From: an uncultured Bacteroidia bacterium
GTDB lineage: Bacteria > Bacteroidota > Bacteroidia > Bacteroidales > UBA932
DNA: 64,000 bases
Assembly: GCA_902779785.1 (NCBI GenBank)
Contig: CACZDC010000004.1
Location: 1 to 64,000 of the forward strand
Direction of reading: 5' to 3'
The notes below the pieces were generated by a model that saw only the letters and a list, made by a program, of their open reading frames with translations, searched no databases and was not told the DNA's origin. How positions within the stretch are numbered: position 1 is the first letter of the stretch; each line of letters begins with the position of its first letter. The translations under genes and the position numbers were made by a program. This document shows positions 26,544 to 35,322 of the stretch, one piece after another.

Positions 26544-27898
26544 CAGTTCTTAGCGTACTTAGGGTCAAGGATGCTCTTTCGGGAAGAATCTCCGCTGATC
26601 CAGGCATCCAGCATTGTGATCTGGGGACTGCCCTCATAGCGGGAAAGGATGCCGACTACGTCGATGCTCTTCGCGCCGCTGCGCACCTCGGCGGGCATCT
26701 CCACGTCAGCGAAACGGGCATAGCCGCTGGTTCGGATTGCAACGGGAGCGGGCTCAGCACCTTTAGGAGACTCATACGTGAAATACTGGCTGACGCTCTG
26801 GGCTGAAGGATAGGTGAGGATCATATCCTTGTAGAGTATCTTTTCGCCGAAGAATTCAAAGTCAGTGTAGGTGGTCGAAATGGCACCGTAATGAGTGTTG
26901 CCGCTGCCGACCTCGAGGGCATTCCACTGGGCGGCAACCGTCTCGTCACCATTCCCGTCCTGGACCATCTTGGAGAAGCGGTTCTTGGTCAGGGCCCACC
27001 ACTTGATTCCATAGGTGTAATCCACACCGGCGACAACGTCCTTCTCGTCAGGCTTGGAGATGAAAACACGGTTCAAGGCCTCTTCCTTGGTGTGTTTCAA
27101 GTTCGGATTGGGATAGATGAGGGCGAAGACTTCCTTGGAGTACTTGAGCCCGCTGATCTCGACCAGAATACCGACAAGATCGTTCTGGAGAGAAGTCTGG
27201 AAAGGTTGAGGTTTCAACTTCTTACCCACCACCTCGTCATAGCCATAGGAAAGAATATCCGACGCATTAAGGTCGCGCTTCGGCTGGATGCGGGTCTCGT
27301 CCAGTACGGGACCTTTCATCACGTGCTTGCGGAGGACACATTCCAGGTCCACATAGGAAATCTCGTAATCGTCGGCATTCAGTTCATTGCCGCTGTCGTC
27401 CTCGATCGTATTGCGCTTCAGGCCGAGCTGGATCTGTCCGTGTCCGGCATAATCCTTGTCCTTGTAGCCATATTCTCCGACATAGAGGTCGCTGCAGTCT
27501 ATATAGAGGATCTGGCCGGGCTTGTAGTCGTCGTAGGAACTGGAACGTCCGATCTTGAAATCGATGCCTCCGGTCTTGTCCTGAAGATAGAGTTCACGGT
27601 ACACATTTCCGCTCTCGTCGGAAGAAACGACCTCACCCCTGATTACAATCGGATCCTCGATCAGAACAGGCTTTCCGGCAGTCTTGTAAAGAGCCTTGAG
27701 GGCCTTTATGGTTGTGAACTTCTCTACTCCGAAATAGTCAAGCGCATCCTCGTCGAAGCCCGCGATGATGTCGGGATCGTCGGTGACGACGGTCGTGTTG
27801 GCCGGCTCGGGATACTTGAAGGTGAATACCGGCTGGAATTCCTCGCAGGAAGAAAGGGCCAGGCAGAGGGCTGCAAAGGCGATTATATTCTTCTTCAT
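26543..27898 (-). CDS. DUF5689 OB-fold surface lipoprotein
   Basis: The 451-residue protein has a lipobox at LALSSC (Cys18). Residues 70-270 carry the DUF5689 pattern: PVLIEDPIVIRGEVVSSDESGNVYRELYLQDKTGGIDFKIG, PGQILYIDCSDLYVGEYG and QPFQTSLQNDLVGILVEISGLKY, which read as two OB-like barrels. A third beta domain with FEFFGEKILYKDMILTYPSA and a final OB-like segment (IDVVGILSRYEGSPQITMLD) complete it. The family is typically paired with TBDRs in Bacteroidetes and takes the place of SusD. Here it lies 3 nt after a TBDR gene. Nucleic-acid binding is a possibility suggested by the OB fold and the neighbouring nucleases. Confidence 0.85.
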   Translation of the reverse strand: MKKNIIAFAALCLALSSCEEFQPVFTFKYPEPANTTVVTDDPDIIAGFDEDALDYFGVEKFTTIKALKALYKTAGKPVLIEDPIVIRGEVVSSDESGNVYRELYLQDKTGGIDFKIGRSSSYDDYKPGQILYIDCSDLYVGEYGYKDKDYAGHGQIQLGLKRNTIEDDSGNELNADDYEISYVDLECVLRKHVMKGPVLDETRIQPKRDLNASDILSYGYDEVVGKKLKPQPFQTSLQNDLVGILVEISGLKYSKEVFALIYPNPNLKHTKEEALNRVFISKPDEKDVVAGVDYTYGIKWWALTKNRFSKMVQDGNGDETVAAQWNALEVGSGNTHYGAISTTYTDFEFFGEKILYKDMILTYPSAQSVSQYFTYESPKGAEPAPVAIRTSGYARFADVEMPAEVRSGAKSIDVVGILSRYEGSPQITMLDAWISGDSSRKSILDPKYAKN

Positions 27899-27901
27899 AG
27901 C

Positions 27902-30832
27902 TTAGAAACGGAAATAAACGTTCAACATATAATTGATGCCGGGAGCATAGAAATACTTCGGATCAAACTTGTAATAGACCTTCTTGTCCTGGGTGTTGTC
28001 CACCATACGGGTCTGTTCGTAACCGCCGGTCTTGACATTGCGGTTGTTCAGAAGGTTCTTGGCGTTCAGCGAGAAGCCGAGCATATACTTGCGCTGGATG
28101 AACCAGGACTTGCCGACCGAAAGGTTCAGCATAAAGCAAGGATCGAATTTCTCCTGGGAGACCATACGGACGACCTCCTTCGGAGTGGGGACCTTGTCCG
28201 GTCCGGCGGTGGCGAATTCCGTGCGGTAGAGAGGGTTCATATCGAGGTAGGCCTCGTCGAAGTACTCGACATCGGCGTCCACGAACCAGTACTTGTAGTT
28301 CCAGCTCAGGCCGAGGGAAGCGGCAAGCTGGGGAGTCGAAGGCACATAGTGGCGTTTCCATTTCGTAAACTCGCCCATTATGGTCTCGTCGTCGATCTCT
28401 CCGGTCTCGGCATTCTTCGGATAGAGAGGAGTGAAGCTCCAGTAATAGACCGGAATCTCGTCCTTTCCGTCGAAGAGAACGGGTTCGGCGCTGTTGTCCA
28501 GGGTCTGTTTCATAGTAGGAGTGGAGGTGTACTCGGCCCGTCCGAGGGCAAGGACGCCCTGCACGGAGAGGCCCGGAACCACGTAGGTCGGGACCTTGAA
28601 ACCGAGCTCAATGCCATAATGGCGCTGGTCTATGCCGCTCAGGGCGAAGTTGGAGAAGGCGTTCTGCACGTCGTCATAGGCGCTCATCACCTTGGACTGG
28701 TCCTTGATCTTGGTGTAGTAGGCCGTCAGGCGGGCGTTGATGCCGCTGCCGGAGAACTGCCAGTTGACATCCGAGGAGAAGGTCTTTATGGGCTTGAGGC
28801 CCTGGACCATAGTGTTGCGGGTCCTCGGGGAGAGGAAGGCCTGACCGAACTTCGGGGCATCCTGGAAGTAGCCCACATTGGCATAGACCCTCATATTGCC
28901 GCCTATGATATAATTAAGGTTGGCCTTCCCGGCATAGGTGAGGAACTTGGCGACCTCGGATTTTCCGTAAGAGGTCTCAGTCGTAGCTTCGACACCCTCA
29001 TTCCTCCAGTCCTGAATCATTTTCGCATTCTCAGGCTGTCCGGGGAAGAGGCCCTTGCGGACAAGGCCTTCCCTCCAGAAGCTGTTGTAGCCGATGCGGC
29101 CGCCCAGGTTGGCGGAGAACTTTCCGGCTACGAAACGGCCGTTCACCCAGCCCTCTATATTGCGGATCTGGGCGAAATAGTCATAGTTGTACTTGTCTCC
29201 GACCGTAAGCCTGCGGGCCTGTCCGTTCGCGAGATAATAGTCGAGGTCGTTCTGGCTGACATAAGGTGTAGAGGCGAAATCGCGGTCGGCGAAATTGTCC
29301 ACATCCACGAAATAAGCACCGCCGAGAAGGTCGGCAAGGACCTTGTAATACTCTGTGCGGTTGATCTTTCCGTTGAGACCGCCGGTCAGCGTGAGCCAGG
29401 AGGCGGGACGGTACTTGAGGTTCAGCGCCAGGTTGAAGTCCAGCTGGTCGGTGCGGCGCTCTTCCTGGACATATTTGCTGCGGCCGCCCTCGCTGTTCTG
29501 GTTGACGCTGTAGATGCGGTCCCAGTTCATATGGACGGTCTGCGGATCCTGCAGTTTCCACGCCTTCAGGGCCTCATAGGACTTGTCGTAATTGCTGCGG
29601 TTGAAGTCCGGGTCGGGATTATAGAAATAGCTCGGAAGGTTGCGGTAGTAGTCCGGACGGGGGTCCTGGGCATTGTACCAGTCCATAGCGGTGTAGCCGT
29701 TCTTTCCGAAGCGGAAGAGGAAGGTGGCGCTGCCCTGGAACTTGTCCGAAGGGGTGTAGTCGTACTTGGCTATGGCCACGGGCTCGTGGGTCTTGCGGAC
29801 GCGGGCATTGCGCACCCGGCCGTTCTGGTAGCCCCAGTTGGCATTGTACATATTGTCGCCCATAAGGTCATAGACCTCCTGGGTGGAAGCCATCTGGGCT
29901 CCCCTCTGTCCGGGAGTACCGAAGAAGACCAGGCTCAGTTTGTTGGCATCGTCAAAGACCTTGTCGGCGGCCAGATAATAGGCGAAACTGCGATAGTAAA
30001 CGCCTTTGATCCAGTCGTTTCCGCCAAGACGGGCGCTGACGTTGGCCGCGAAGGCCCAGCCGTTGTCCATCAGTCCGGTGCTGTAGGAAGCCATCACGCG
30101 CAGGCGATACAGGGCGCTGTTCGTCAGGATGCTGCCCCTCAGGCCCTTGCGCACGTTCATCGCATTGCCGAAGACATTGGTCACGCCGTTGTAGCCGCCG
30201 AAACCGTAGTCGGAAATCTCCAGGCCGTTGGTGCTCTCTTTGGAACGCATAGCCTCGTTCAGGCCGCTCCAGAGGGAGAAGGGACCATAACCGGTGATGG
30301 CATCGTTCATCTTCACTCCGGCAAGCAGAACATCCTGGGTCTCAGACGCATAGCCGCGGGCGCGGAAGCGGACCTGGGAGAAGTTGTAGCCGGCGATTGA
30401 GTTGAACACGTCGTTGGATCCGAAGAGGATGGTCGGATTGTCATTGTAGCCGCTGTCGTCCATATCGAAGGCGGCGAAGGAGTCGTCGTCGATCTCGGAG
30501 ACCTGCTTTGCAGCGGTGATGCCAAGGTTGAACATATTCTTGACATAGCCGCCGTTGACGGTGACCTGGACCTGGGTTTCAAGGAAATCCGGGGCGTCGA
30601 TCACCAGGGTGTACATTCCGTCGGCCAGATTGTCGATATTGAAAGTCCCGTCAGGAGCGGAATAGACCGTCGCTATGGGATTTGCGCCCTGCAGGAGGAC
30701 CAGCTTGGCGTTTTCGACACCCTGGCGGCCGTTACGGTTGACGACCGTTCCCTTGACGCCGCCGGTGGGCTCCTGCGCGAAAAGAATCACGCCGGAAAGC
30801 ACTGCGGCCAGGGTTAGGAGCAGTTTTTTCAT
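27902..30832 (-). CDS. TonB-dependent receptor with carboxypeptidase-like N-terminal domain
   Basis: The 976-residue protein has a signal peptide ending ILFAQ (residue 20), a carboxypeptidase-regulatory-like domain (GGVKGTVVNRNGRQGVENAKLVLLQG, about 24-105), a plug (NPTILFGSNDVFNSIAGYNFSQVRFRARGY, about 132-250) and a barrel ending NYMLNVYFRF. It lacks the SusC-specific plug sequences, and has no SusD; the DUF5689 lipoprotein is its obvious partner. It should import a ligand across the outer membrane, and the adjacent secreted nucleases suggest nucleic-acid fragments. It lies 3 nt after the endonuclease/exonuclease/phosphatase gene. Confidence 0.92.
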   Translation of the reverse strand: MKKLLLTLAAVLSGVILFAQEPTGGVKGTVVNRNGRQGVENAKLVLLQGANPIATVYSAPDGTFNIDNLADGMYTLVIDAPDFLETQVQVTVNGGYVKNMFNLGITAAKQVSEIDDDSFAAFDMDDSGYNDNPTILFGSNDVFNSIAGYNFSQVRFRARGYASETQDVLLAGVKMNDAITGYGPFSLWSGLNEAMRSKESTNGLEISDYGFGGYNGVTNVFGNAMNVRKGLRGSILTNSALYRLRVMASYSTGLMDNGWAFAANVSARLGGNDWIKGVYYRSFAYYLAADKVFDDANKLSLVFFGTPGQRGAQMASTQEVYDLMGDNMYNANWGYQNGRVRNARVRKTHEPVAIAKYDYTPSDKFQGSATFLFRFGKNGYTAMDWYNAQDPRPDYYRNLPSYFYNPDPDFNRSNYDKSYEALKAWKLQDPQTVHMNWDRIYSVNQNSEGGRSKYVQEERRTDQLDFNLALNLKYRPASWLTLTGGLNGKINRTEYYKVLADLLGGAYFVDVDNFADRDFASTPYVSQNDLDYYLANGQARRLTVGDKYNYDYFAQIRNIEGWVNGRFVAGKFSANLGGRIGYNSFWREGLVRKGLFPGQPENAKMIQDWRNEGVEATTETSYGKSEVAKFLTYAGKANLNYIIGGNMRVYANVGYFQDAPKFGQAFLSPRTRNTMVQGLKPIKTFSSDVNWQFSGSGINARLTAYYTKIKDQSKVMSAYDDVQNAFSNFALSGIDQRHYGIELGFKVPTYVVPGLSVQGVLALGRAEYTSTPTMKQTLDNSAEPVLFDGKDEIPVYYWSFTPLYPKNAETGEIDDETIMGEFTKWKRHYVPSTPQLAASLGLSWNYKYWFVDADVEYFDEAYLDMNPLYRTEFATAGPDKVPTPKEVVRMVSQEKFDPCFMLNLSVGKSWFIQRKYMLGFSLNAKNLLNNRNVKTGGYEQTRMVDNTQDKKVYYKFDPKYFYAPGINYMLNVYFRF

Positions 30833-30835
30833 AAC

Positions 30836-31909
30836 TTATTTCTTGATTACGATATACGTGGGATAGTGGTCGGAATAGCCTCCTACGAAGGCACCGTTGG
30901 AGAAGGTGCGGAAGGGTGTTCCCTTGTACTGGCCGCTCTGGTTGGTCATAAAGGGTTTGGAGAACACTCGGCCGTAGTATTTCTTCTTAGTTATGGGAAT
31001 GATCTGAAAAGTTCCTTCCGGGGCGTGGGCGAGGTTGTAGTTCACCAGGACGCAGTCGTAGATATTGCCTTCGCCGCGATAGTAGAGCGAGCTGTAGCCG
31101 GCTTTGAACATCGAAAGGAAGGGCGAGAAATAGTCCTGCGGGCCGACCTCGTCAATCTTTTCCCTGCCGCGGAGGTAGAGGGCCATAGACTCGTCCGTCG
31201 GATTGTCGTTCATATCGCCCATCACGACGCACTTGATGCCGGGATACTTTTCCATCATCTTCATCGAGTGCTCGTAGGTAATCTCGCCGCCGCGGGCACG
31301 CAGGTCCTGTCCCTTGCCTCCGATACGGGACGGAAGGTGGAGGACATAGATGGCGAAATGCTCGCCGTCCACCAGGCAATGGACCATAAGGATGTCGCGG
31401 GTGCGGAAATTCGCCTGGCCTTCCTTGTCCATATCGAACTTGATCCGCTGCGAGTCGAAAGTGTATGGAATCGACTCGCTGTCAAGCACTTTCACCCTCG
31501 AAGGGTCATAGAGCAAACCGACATCCACGCCACGGCGGTCCGGGCCGTCGTAATGGACGATCTGATAGTTGGCCTCGGCGATCTGGGGGTCGGCGACGAG
31601 GTCCTCGAGGACGTGGCGGTTCTCGATTTCGGAGACTCCGAGGATGGCGTGCCACTGATGGTTGTCCTCCTTCATCGAGGCAATCACGCGGGCCATATTG
31701 TGGAGTTTCTTCTGATACTTGGCGTCGGTCCATTCATTGGCCCCGTCCGGCAGGTACTCGTAGTCATTCTTGCCCTCGTCGTGATAGGTGTCGAAGAGGT
31801 TCTCAAGGTTATAAAAACCAATGACATAGTGCTTGCCTTTGGCTTCGGCGCTGCAGCTCCAGGCCAGGACAAGTGCGATTGCGCTCAGGCAGTAAAGAAT
31901 TCTTTTCAT
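30836..31909 (-). CDS. exported endonuclease/exonuclease/phosphatase family protein
   Basis: The 357-residue protein has a signal with a possible lipobox (LVLAWSC, Cys19). The EEP fold is evident: IGFYNLENLFD near 30-40, ILGVSEIENRHVLEDL with the metal-binding Glu near 93, GVDVGLLYDP near 130, VLHLPSRIGGK near 196, VVMGDMNDNPTDESMALYL with the catalytic Asp/Asn near 235-240, and GYSDHYPTYI at the end with the Asp-His pair. This subfamily includes secreted DNases of Bacteroidetes, as well as phosphatases, so nuclease activity is likely and not certain. It is in a tight operon with the NUC1-type nuclease and the TBDR. Confidence 0.9.
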   Translation of the reverse strand: MKRILYCLSAIALVLAWSCSAEAKGKHYVIGFYNLENLFDTYHDEGKNDYEYLPDGANEWTDAKYQKKLHNMARVIASMKEDNHQWHAILGVSEIENRHVLEDLVADPQIAEANYQIVHYDGPDRRGVDVGLLYDPSRVKVLDSESIPYTFDSQRIKFDMDKEGQANFRTRDILMVHCLVDGEHFAIYVLHLPSRIGGKGQDLRARGGEITYEHSMKMMEKYPGIKCVVMGDMNDNPTDESMALYLRGREKIDEVGPQDYFSPFLSMFKAGYSSLYYRGEGNIYDCVLVNYNLAHAPEGTFQIIPITKKKYYGRVFSKPFMTNQSGQYKGTPFRTFSNGAFVGGYSDHYPTYIVIKK

Positions 31910-31919
31910 AAGTGTTTTA

Positions 31920-33083
31920 TTACCATTTGCTTACCACTCCGACTGGCGATGCCGACTTCAGAGCTGCAATTTTATCCGCAGAAATGTAGGAAGACAAGGC
32001 CGCAAAGAAAACCTCTCCCGTCTCGGACTCAAGTTCGCTGACGGAAATTATGAAATCCATATAGCCGGAGGTGGCCACGGTGGCGTCATTGGCTATCTTG
32101 AAAGCGGCCATCGAATAATCTTCGCCTTTCTTGCGCAGAAGGGCTTTGTAGTAGTAATCCGGGATGGAGACATTCACCCCGCTCTTGTTCCCTGTCGCAT
32201 ACGGCCCGGGATGACAGCCGGTGCAGACATAAAGCGTATCGCACCTGTCCGACCAGCTCCTGACGCTCCCTTCCAGCTTAGCCCACACCTCGCCGTTCAT
32301 ATCGTAGTTCTGAGGTGTCATATTGGTCACATAGAAGGTAGCCATATTGGCCTTTTCGACCTGGCGGTCGGCTGAAGGGATCTGGTGGCCGCGGGTCCAG
32401 CCGCCGCCGTAGGTGTCGGTCTTTCCGAACAGATAGGGCTGAGCCCATCCGAGGTTGGTAAGGATAGGGTCTGCGGGGAATCCGCCGCCTTCCTTGTCAT
32501 CGTAGCGGCCGTAGCCGCCTGAATGCAGGTCCTTGTTCAGAGGATATGCCACCCAGTGGGAAATATATCTGTTCTTATCCCAGTAGAAGGAATAATTGCG
32601 CTTGGGACTGACTTCCGCGCTTACGTACATCTCGCCATCCCAGTCGTGGGTAAAGAAGTGACAGTCAGGAGTTTCCCTCAGCGCCGGGAGCTCCAGCCAG
32701 AGCGGAGCGTTGTCGACGCTGGGAGTGGCAAGCTGCTGAAGCTCGGCAGTACGCTTTAGCGTCGGCCCCTGAAGCACGACTGTCGCGACGCGCGGAGAAC
32801 CCGTATTCGGGTCCACCGTCATCTTGACGGAGAAGGTGCCCGCTTCGCCCGACGAGGGATCGAAATGGACCCAGTCCACCTGCTTGTCGCCGGAGAGGGC
32901 TTTCAGCGTCCAGGAGGCCGTAGTCACGACTCTCAGCTGCTGCTCCCCGCCACTCGCCTGAACTGTTTTCGTCAGGTTCTTCAGTACCGGAACGGTCTCC
33001 TCGTTCTCCTGCTTTCCGCAGGCGAAAAGCAGGAGAGAGAGAGCCGTAAGGGCCAGAAGGCGAAGGATGTGCCTGGTCATCAT
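31920..33083 (-). CDS. NUC1-type DNA/RNA non-specific endonuclease with BACON-like domain, lipoprotein
   Basis: The 387-residue protein has a lipobox at LLLFAC (Cys22), a BACON-like beta-sandwich (about 35-118: KTVQASGGEQQLRVVTTASWTLKALSG) and a nuclease domain from about residue 130. The signature TRGHQIPSADR corresponds to the DRGH motif of the NucA/EndoG family, with general base His233; VTNMTPQN supplies the metal ligand near Asn259. The substitution of Asp by Thr in DRGH occurs in Bacteroidetes members. It would cleave DNA and RNA at the surface, producing pieces for the receptor. The start overlaps the upstream OB-fold gene. Confidence 0.92.
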   Translation of the reverse strand: MMTRHILRLLALTALSLLLFACGKQENEETVPVLKNLTKTVQASGGEQQLRVVTTASWTLKALSGDKQVDWVHFDPSSGEAGTFSVKMTVDPNTGSPRVATVVLQGPTLKRTAELQQLATPSVDNAPLWLELPALRETPDCHFFTHDWDGEMYVSAEVSPKRNYSFYWDKNRYISHWVAYPLNKDLHSGGYGRYDDKEGGGFPADPILTNLGWAQPYLFGKTDTYGGGWTRGHQIPSADRQVEKANMATFYVTNMTPQNYDMNGEVWAKLEGSVRSWSDRCDTLYVCTGCHPGPYATGNKSGVNVSIPDYYYKALLRKKGEDYSMAAFKIANDATVATSGYMDFIISVSELESETGEVFFAALSSYISADKIAALKSASPVGVVSKW

Positions 33084-35302
33084 TTGTTATAGCTCAGCTT
33101 GGAAATTACGATTCCGCCGTTGGCAGAAGCCTTGGCGCAAACAATCTCAAGCTTGTAGAAGCCGTTGGCGACAGGGGTCGGGATGGTATAGGTGTAGTCA
33201 CCCTTTCCTGTCACTTTGCCTTCAATTGTCTGGAGATTATTCTTGAAGTCCTTGTCAGATGCGACATACAAGGTGGTAGAAGTAGCAACGGCAGCATCGA
33301 AGCTGTCATAGCTGACAGTCAGGGACTTGATCTCGCTTTCGAATGCAGTCGTGTTCGCGATTGTAGAAGTAAGGGCCTCAGTCTTCCAGCCGGTCTTGAT
33401 GAAGGCCCAGTTGGAGTTCCAGCTGTTATTATTGAAGTTGACAATCTTCCAGGCATAGGAGCCGATCTTTGCCTCCCATTCACATTTGTATTGACCCTTC
33501 TTGTTGTTGTCCTTGTTATCATCAGGGAAGGTCAGCACGATCGGCTTCTCGGCAGGAGAAACATATTTATCCTGAGTGATCGTAATGGTCTCGGACACGG
33601 CTGCAGCCTCGCAGGCCAGGGTGAAGGTATAGACCGCTTCTTTATCAGGATCCTCGTTGGCGGGGAAACTCAGAGTCACCTCGGCGTCGGCATTGCCACT
33701 GGCAGGATTTGCCTTGACGGCAGGATTCTCGTTCGTGGTGGTGACGGTCCAGGCGGAATTGGAAGTAACCTTGATCTTTACGGAGGTCTCGGTGTCGGCT
33801 ACCTTGAATTCTGTCTTGTCTACGATGGCGTAGGGGCCGGGAGTCTCGCTGGTCTTTCCGTTCAGGGAATAGACATAGCCCTTGTAGCCACTGTCTTTGT
33901 CACTGAGAGTTTCATAGGCTCCTTTATACTCGGTAACCTTGCTCTTGACGATGACCTCGTCATCCTTCTTGATCTGGGTATTTCCGTATGTCCACTCCTT
34001 GTTCTCAAGGAACTTGACGCTGTAGCAAAGGAAGGTGGTCTTCAAGGAGCCGTCCTCTGAAATGTCGAAAACGGCTGTTCCGTGTTCCTTGTCGAACTCG
34101 TTCTTAATGTTGGCAATCTTGCCCTTTACATATACCTCGTTTTCAGAAGGGATCTTGTCTCCGAGGGATTTGATATACGCGATTGCACCGGCAGGATTGT
34201 ACGGATCCTCGAGGGTACCGCTGCCCTTGGCCTCGACGGACTCGCCTTCTTCAAAGCTGATGAATATGCAGTCGACAGCCTCGTGAGTTACGTCACCTGT
34301 AGTCTTGTTTTCATATTTCTTGTACTTGGCAGCGATGGTCAGGGTTCCGTCGTTCTTGACATTGGCGAAGGTGCTCATATCGTCAACGCCATACATCTGG
34401 ACTTCGCCAGTAGCGTCAGAGAGGATGCACTGGGTAGGATTGCCTTCCAGCTGGAACTTGCTCACAAGACCGGAAATCTTGTAGTAGGTATCGGCACTTG
34501 CCAATTCAATGAATTCCTTGATTGTCTTGGCCTCGGCGGCGGACACATCCGGTTTCGGAGCCTTGCCCGCGGTCTCGCCATTCAGGGAATAGAGATAGTC
34601 GTAGCTGCCGAGGGTCTCAGCAGTAGTGTTGTGACGCTTGAGCTGGCCATAGATAACGACCTCGTCACCGACCTTGATATCGTCGTCACCGGTTCTCCAG
34701 ACACGCTGGCCGAGATAATAGACCTGGTAAGCCTGGAAGTCGTCTTCGCTGCTGTTGCCGTCATCGGAGATGTAGAACGTTGCCTTGTGGTCTGCAGTCT
34801 GGGCGAAGCTGTTGTTCTCCTTGATCTTATGGATCTTACCCTTGACATAGAACTTCTGGCTTGTCGGAGTGGCCTTATCGTTCTCAAGATTATCCATCAC
34901 CCAGGCGTGGGCCTCGGAAGCGGAGAAAGGATTGGCCTGGCTTCCGTCGCCGGCAGGGATGTCAGATGCCTGCTTTACGGAAATGGTGGCCTTGAACATT
35001 CCGGCGGTGATCTTCACGCTGGCGGACCTTTCCTTTTCCGCGTTTTTCGTCACTGTAATTGTGAGACTTGCCTTGCCGGCTGCACCGGATGCAGGGGAAA
35101 CGGAGACCCAGGACTTGGTGGAAGATGCCGTCCAGGCCTCGGAGGAGCTGAGTTCGAAAACCTGGCTGCCACCTGCGACAGGAACGTTGAATGTAGTCTT
35201 TTCAAGTCCGTCCACGGTCAGGCCCATAGGGACGCTTTCTTTTTTACAGGCGGCGAGGGCGAGGATCGCTGCGGCCGCAAGGATAAGTGATTTGAATTTC
35301 AT
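33080..35302 (-). CDS. multi-domain BACON/OB-fold lipoprotein
   Basis: The 740-residue protein has a lipobox at LALAAC (Cys19). In order: a BACON-like domain (about 30-115), a first OB-like repeat (FYVKGKIHKIKENNSF to VVIYGQLKRHN, 125-220), a shorter OB (TYYKISGLVSKFQLEGNPTQCILSDATGEVQMYG, 270-345), a third OB that repeats the first (VYVKGKIANIKNEFD to VIVKSKVTEYKG, 390-470), a second BACON-like domain (495-585) and a C-terminal jelly-roll (600-740). OB folds of this type bind nucleic acids or oligosaccharides. Its location directly before the NUC1-type nuclease suggests that it holds substrate for cleavage. No catalytic motif is visible. Confidence 0.8.
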   Translation of the reverse strand: MKFKSLILAAAAILALAACKKESVPMGLTVDGLEKTTFNVPVAGGSQVFELSSSEAWTASSTKSWVSVSPASGAAGKASLTITVTKNAEKERSASVKITAGMFKATISVKQASDIPAGDGSQANPFSASEAHAWVMDNLENDKATPTSQKFYVKGKIHKIKENNSFAQTADHKATFYISDDGNSSEDDFQAYQVYYLGQRVWRTGDDDIKVGDEVVIYGQLKRHNTTAETLGSYDYLYSLNGETAGKAPKPDVSAAEAKTIKEFIELASADTYYKISGLVSKFQLEGNPTQCILSDATGEVQMYGVDDMSTFANVKNDGTLTIAAKYKKYENKTTGDVTHEAVDCIFISFEEGESVEAKGSGTLEDPYNPAGAIAYIKSLGDKIPSENEVYVKGKIANIKNEFDKEHGTAVFDISEDGSLKTTFLCYSVKFLENKEWTYGNTQIKKDDEVIVKSKVTEYKGAYETLSDKDSGYKGYVYSLNGKTSETPGPYAIVDKTEFKVADTETSVKIKVTSNSAWTVTTTNENPAVKANPASGNADAEVTLSFPANEDPDKEAVYTFTLACEAAAVSETITITQDKYVSPAEKPIVLTFPDDNKDNNKKGQYKCEWEAKIGSYAWKIVNFNNNSWNSNWAFIKTGWKTEALTSTIANTTAFESEIKSLTVSYDSFDAAVATSTTLYVASDKDFKNNLQTIEGKVTGKGDYTYTIPTPVANGFYKLEIVCAKASANGGIVISKLSYNK

Positions 35303-35322
35303 AGTTTATAATGTTATTGTGT

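Noticed and set aside
24786..26639. Open frame of 617 codons on the plus strand
   Set aside because: It is antisense to the M3 peptidase with an intact HEFGH site; the translation is Leu/Gly/Val-rich without domain structure.
26891..30400. Open frame of 1169 codons on the plus strand
   Set aside because: It is antisense to the DUF5689 and TBDR genes, both with clear domains and signals. The translation has no recognisable domain and the long frame follows from the codon bias of the genes on the other strand.
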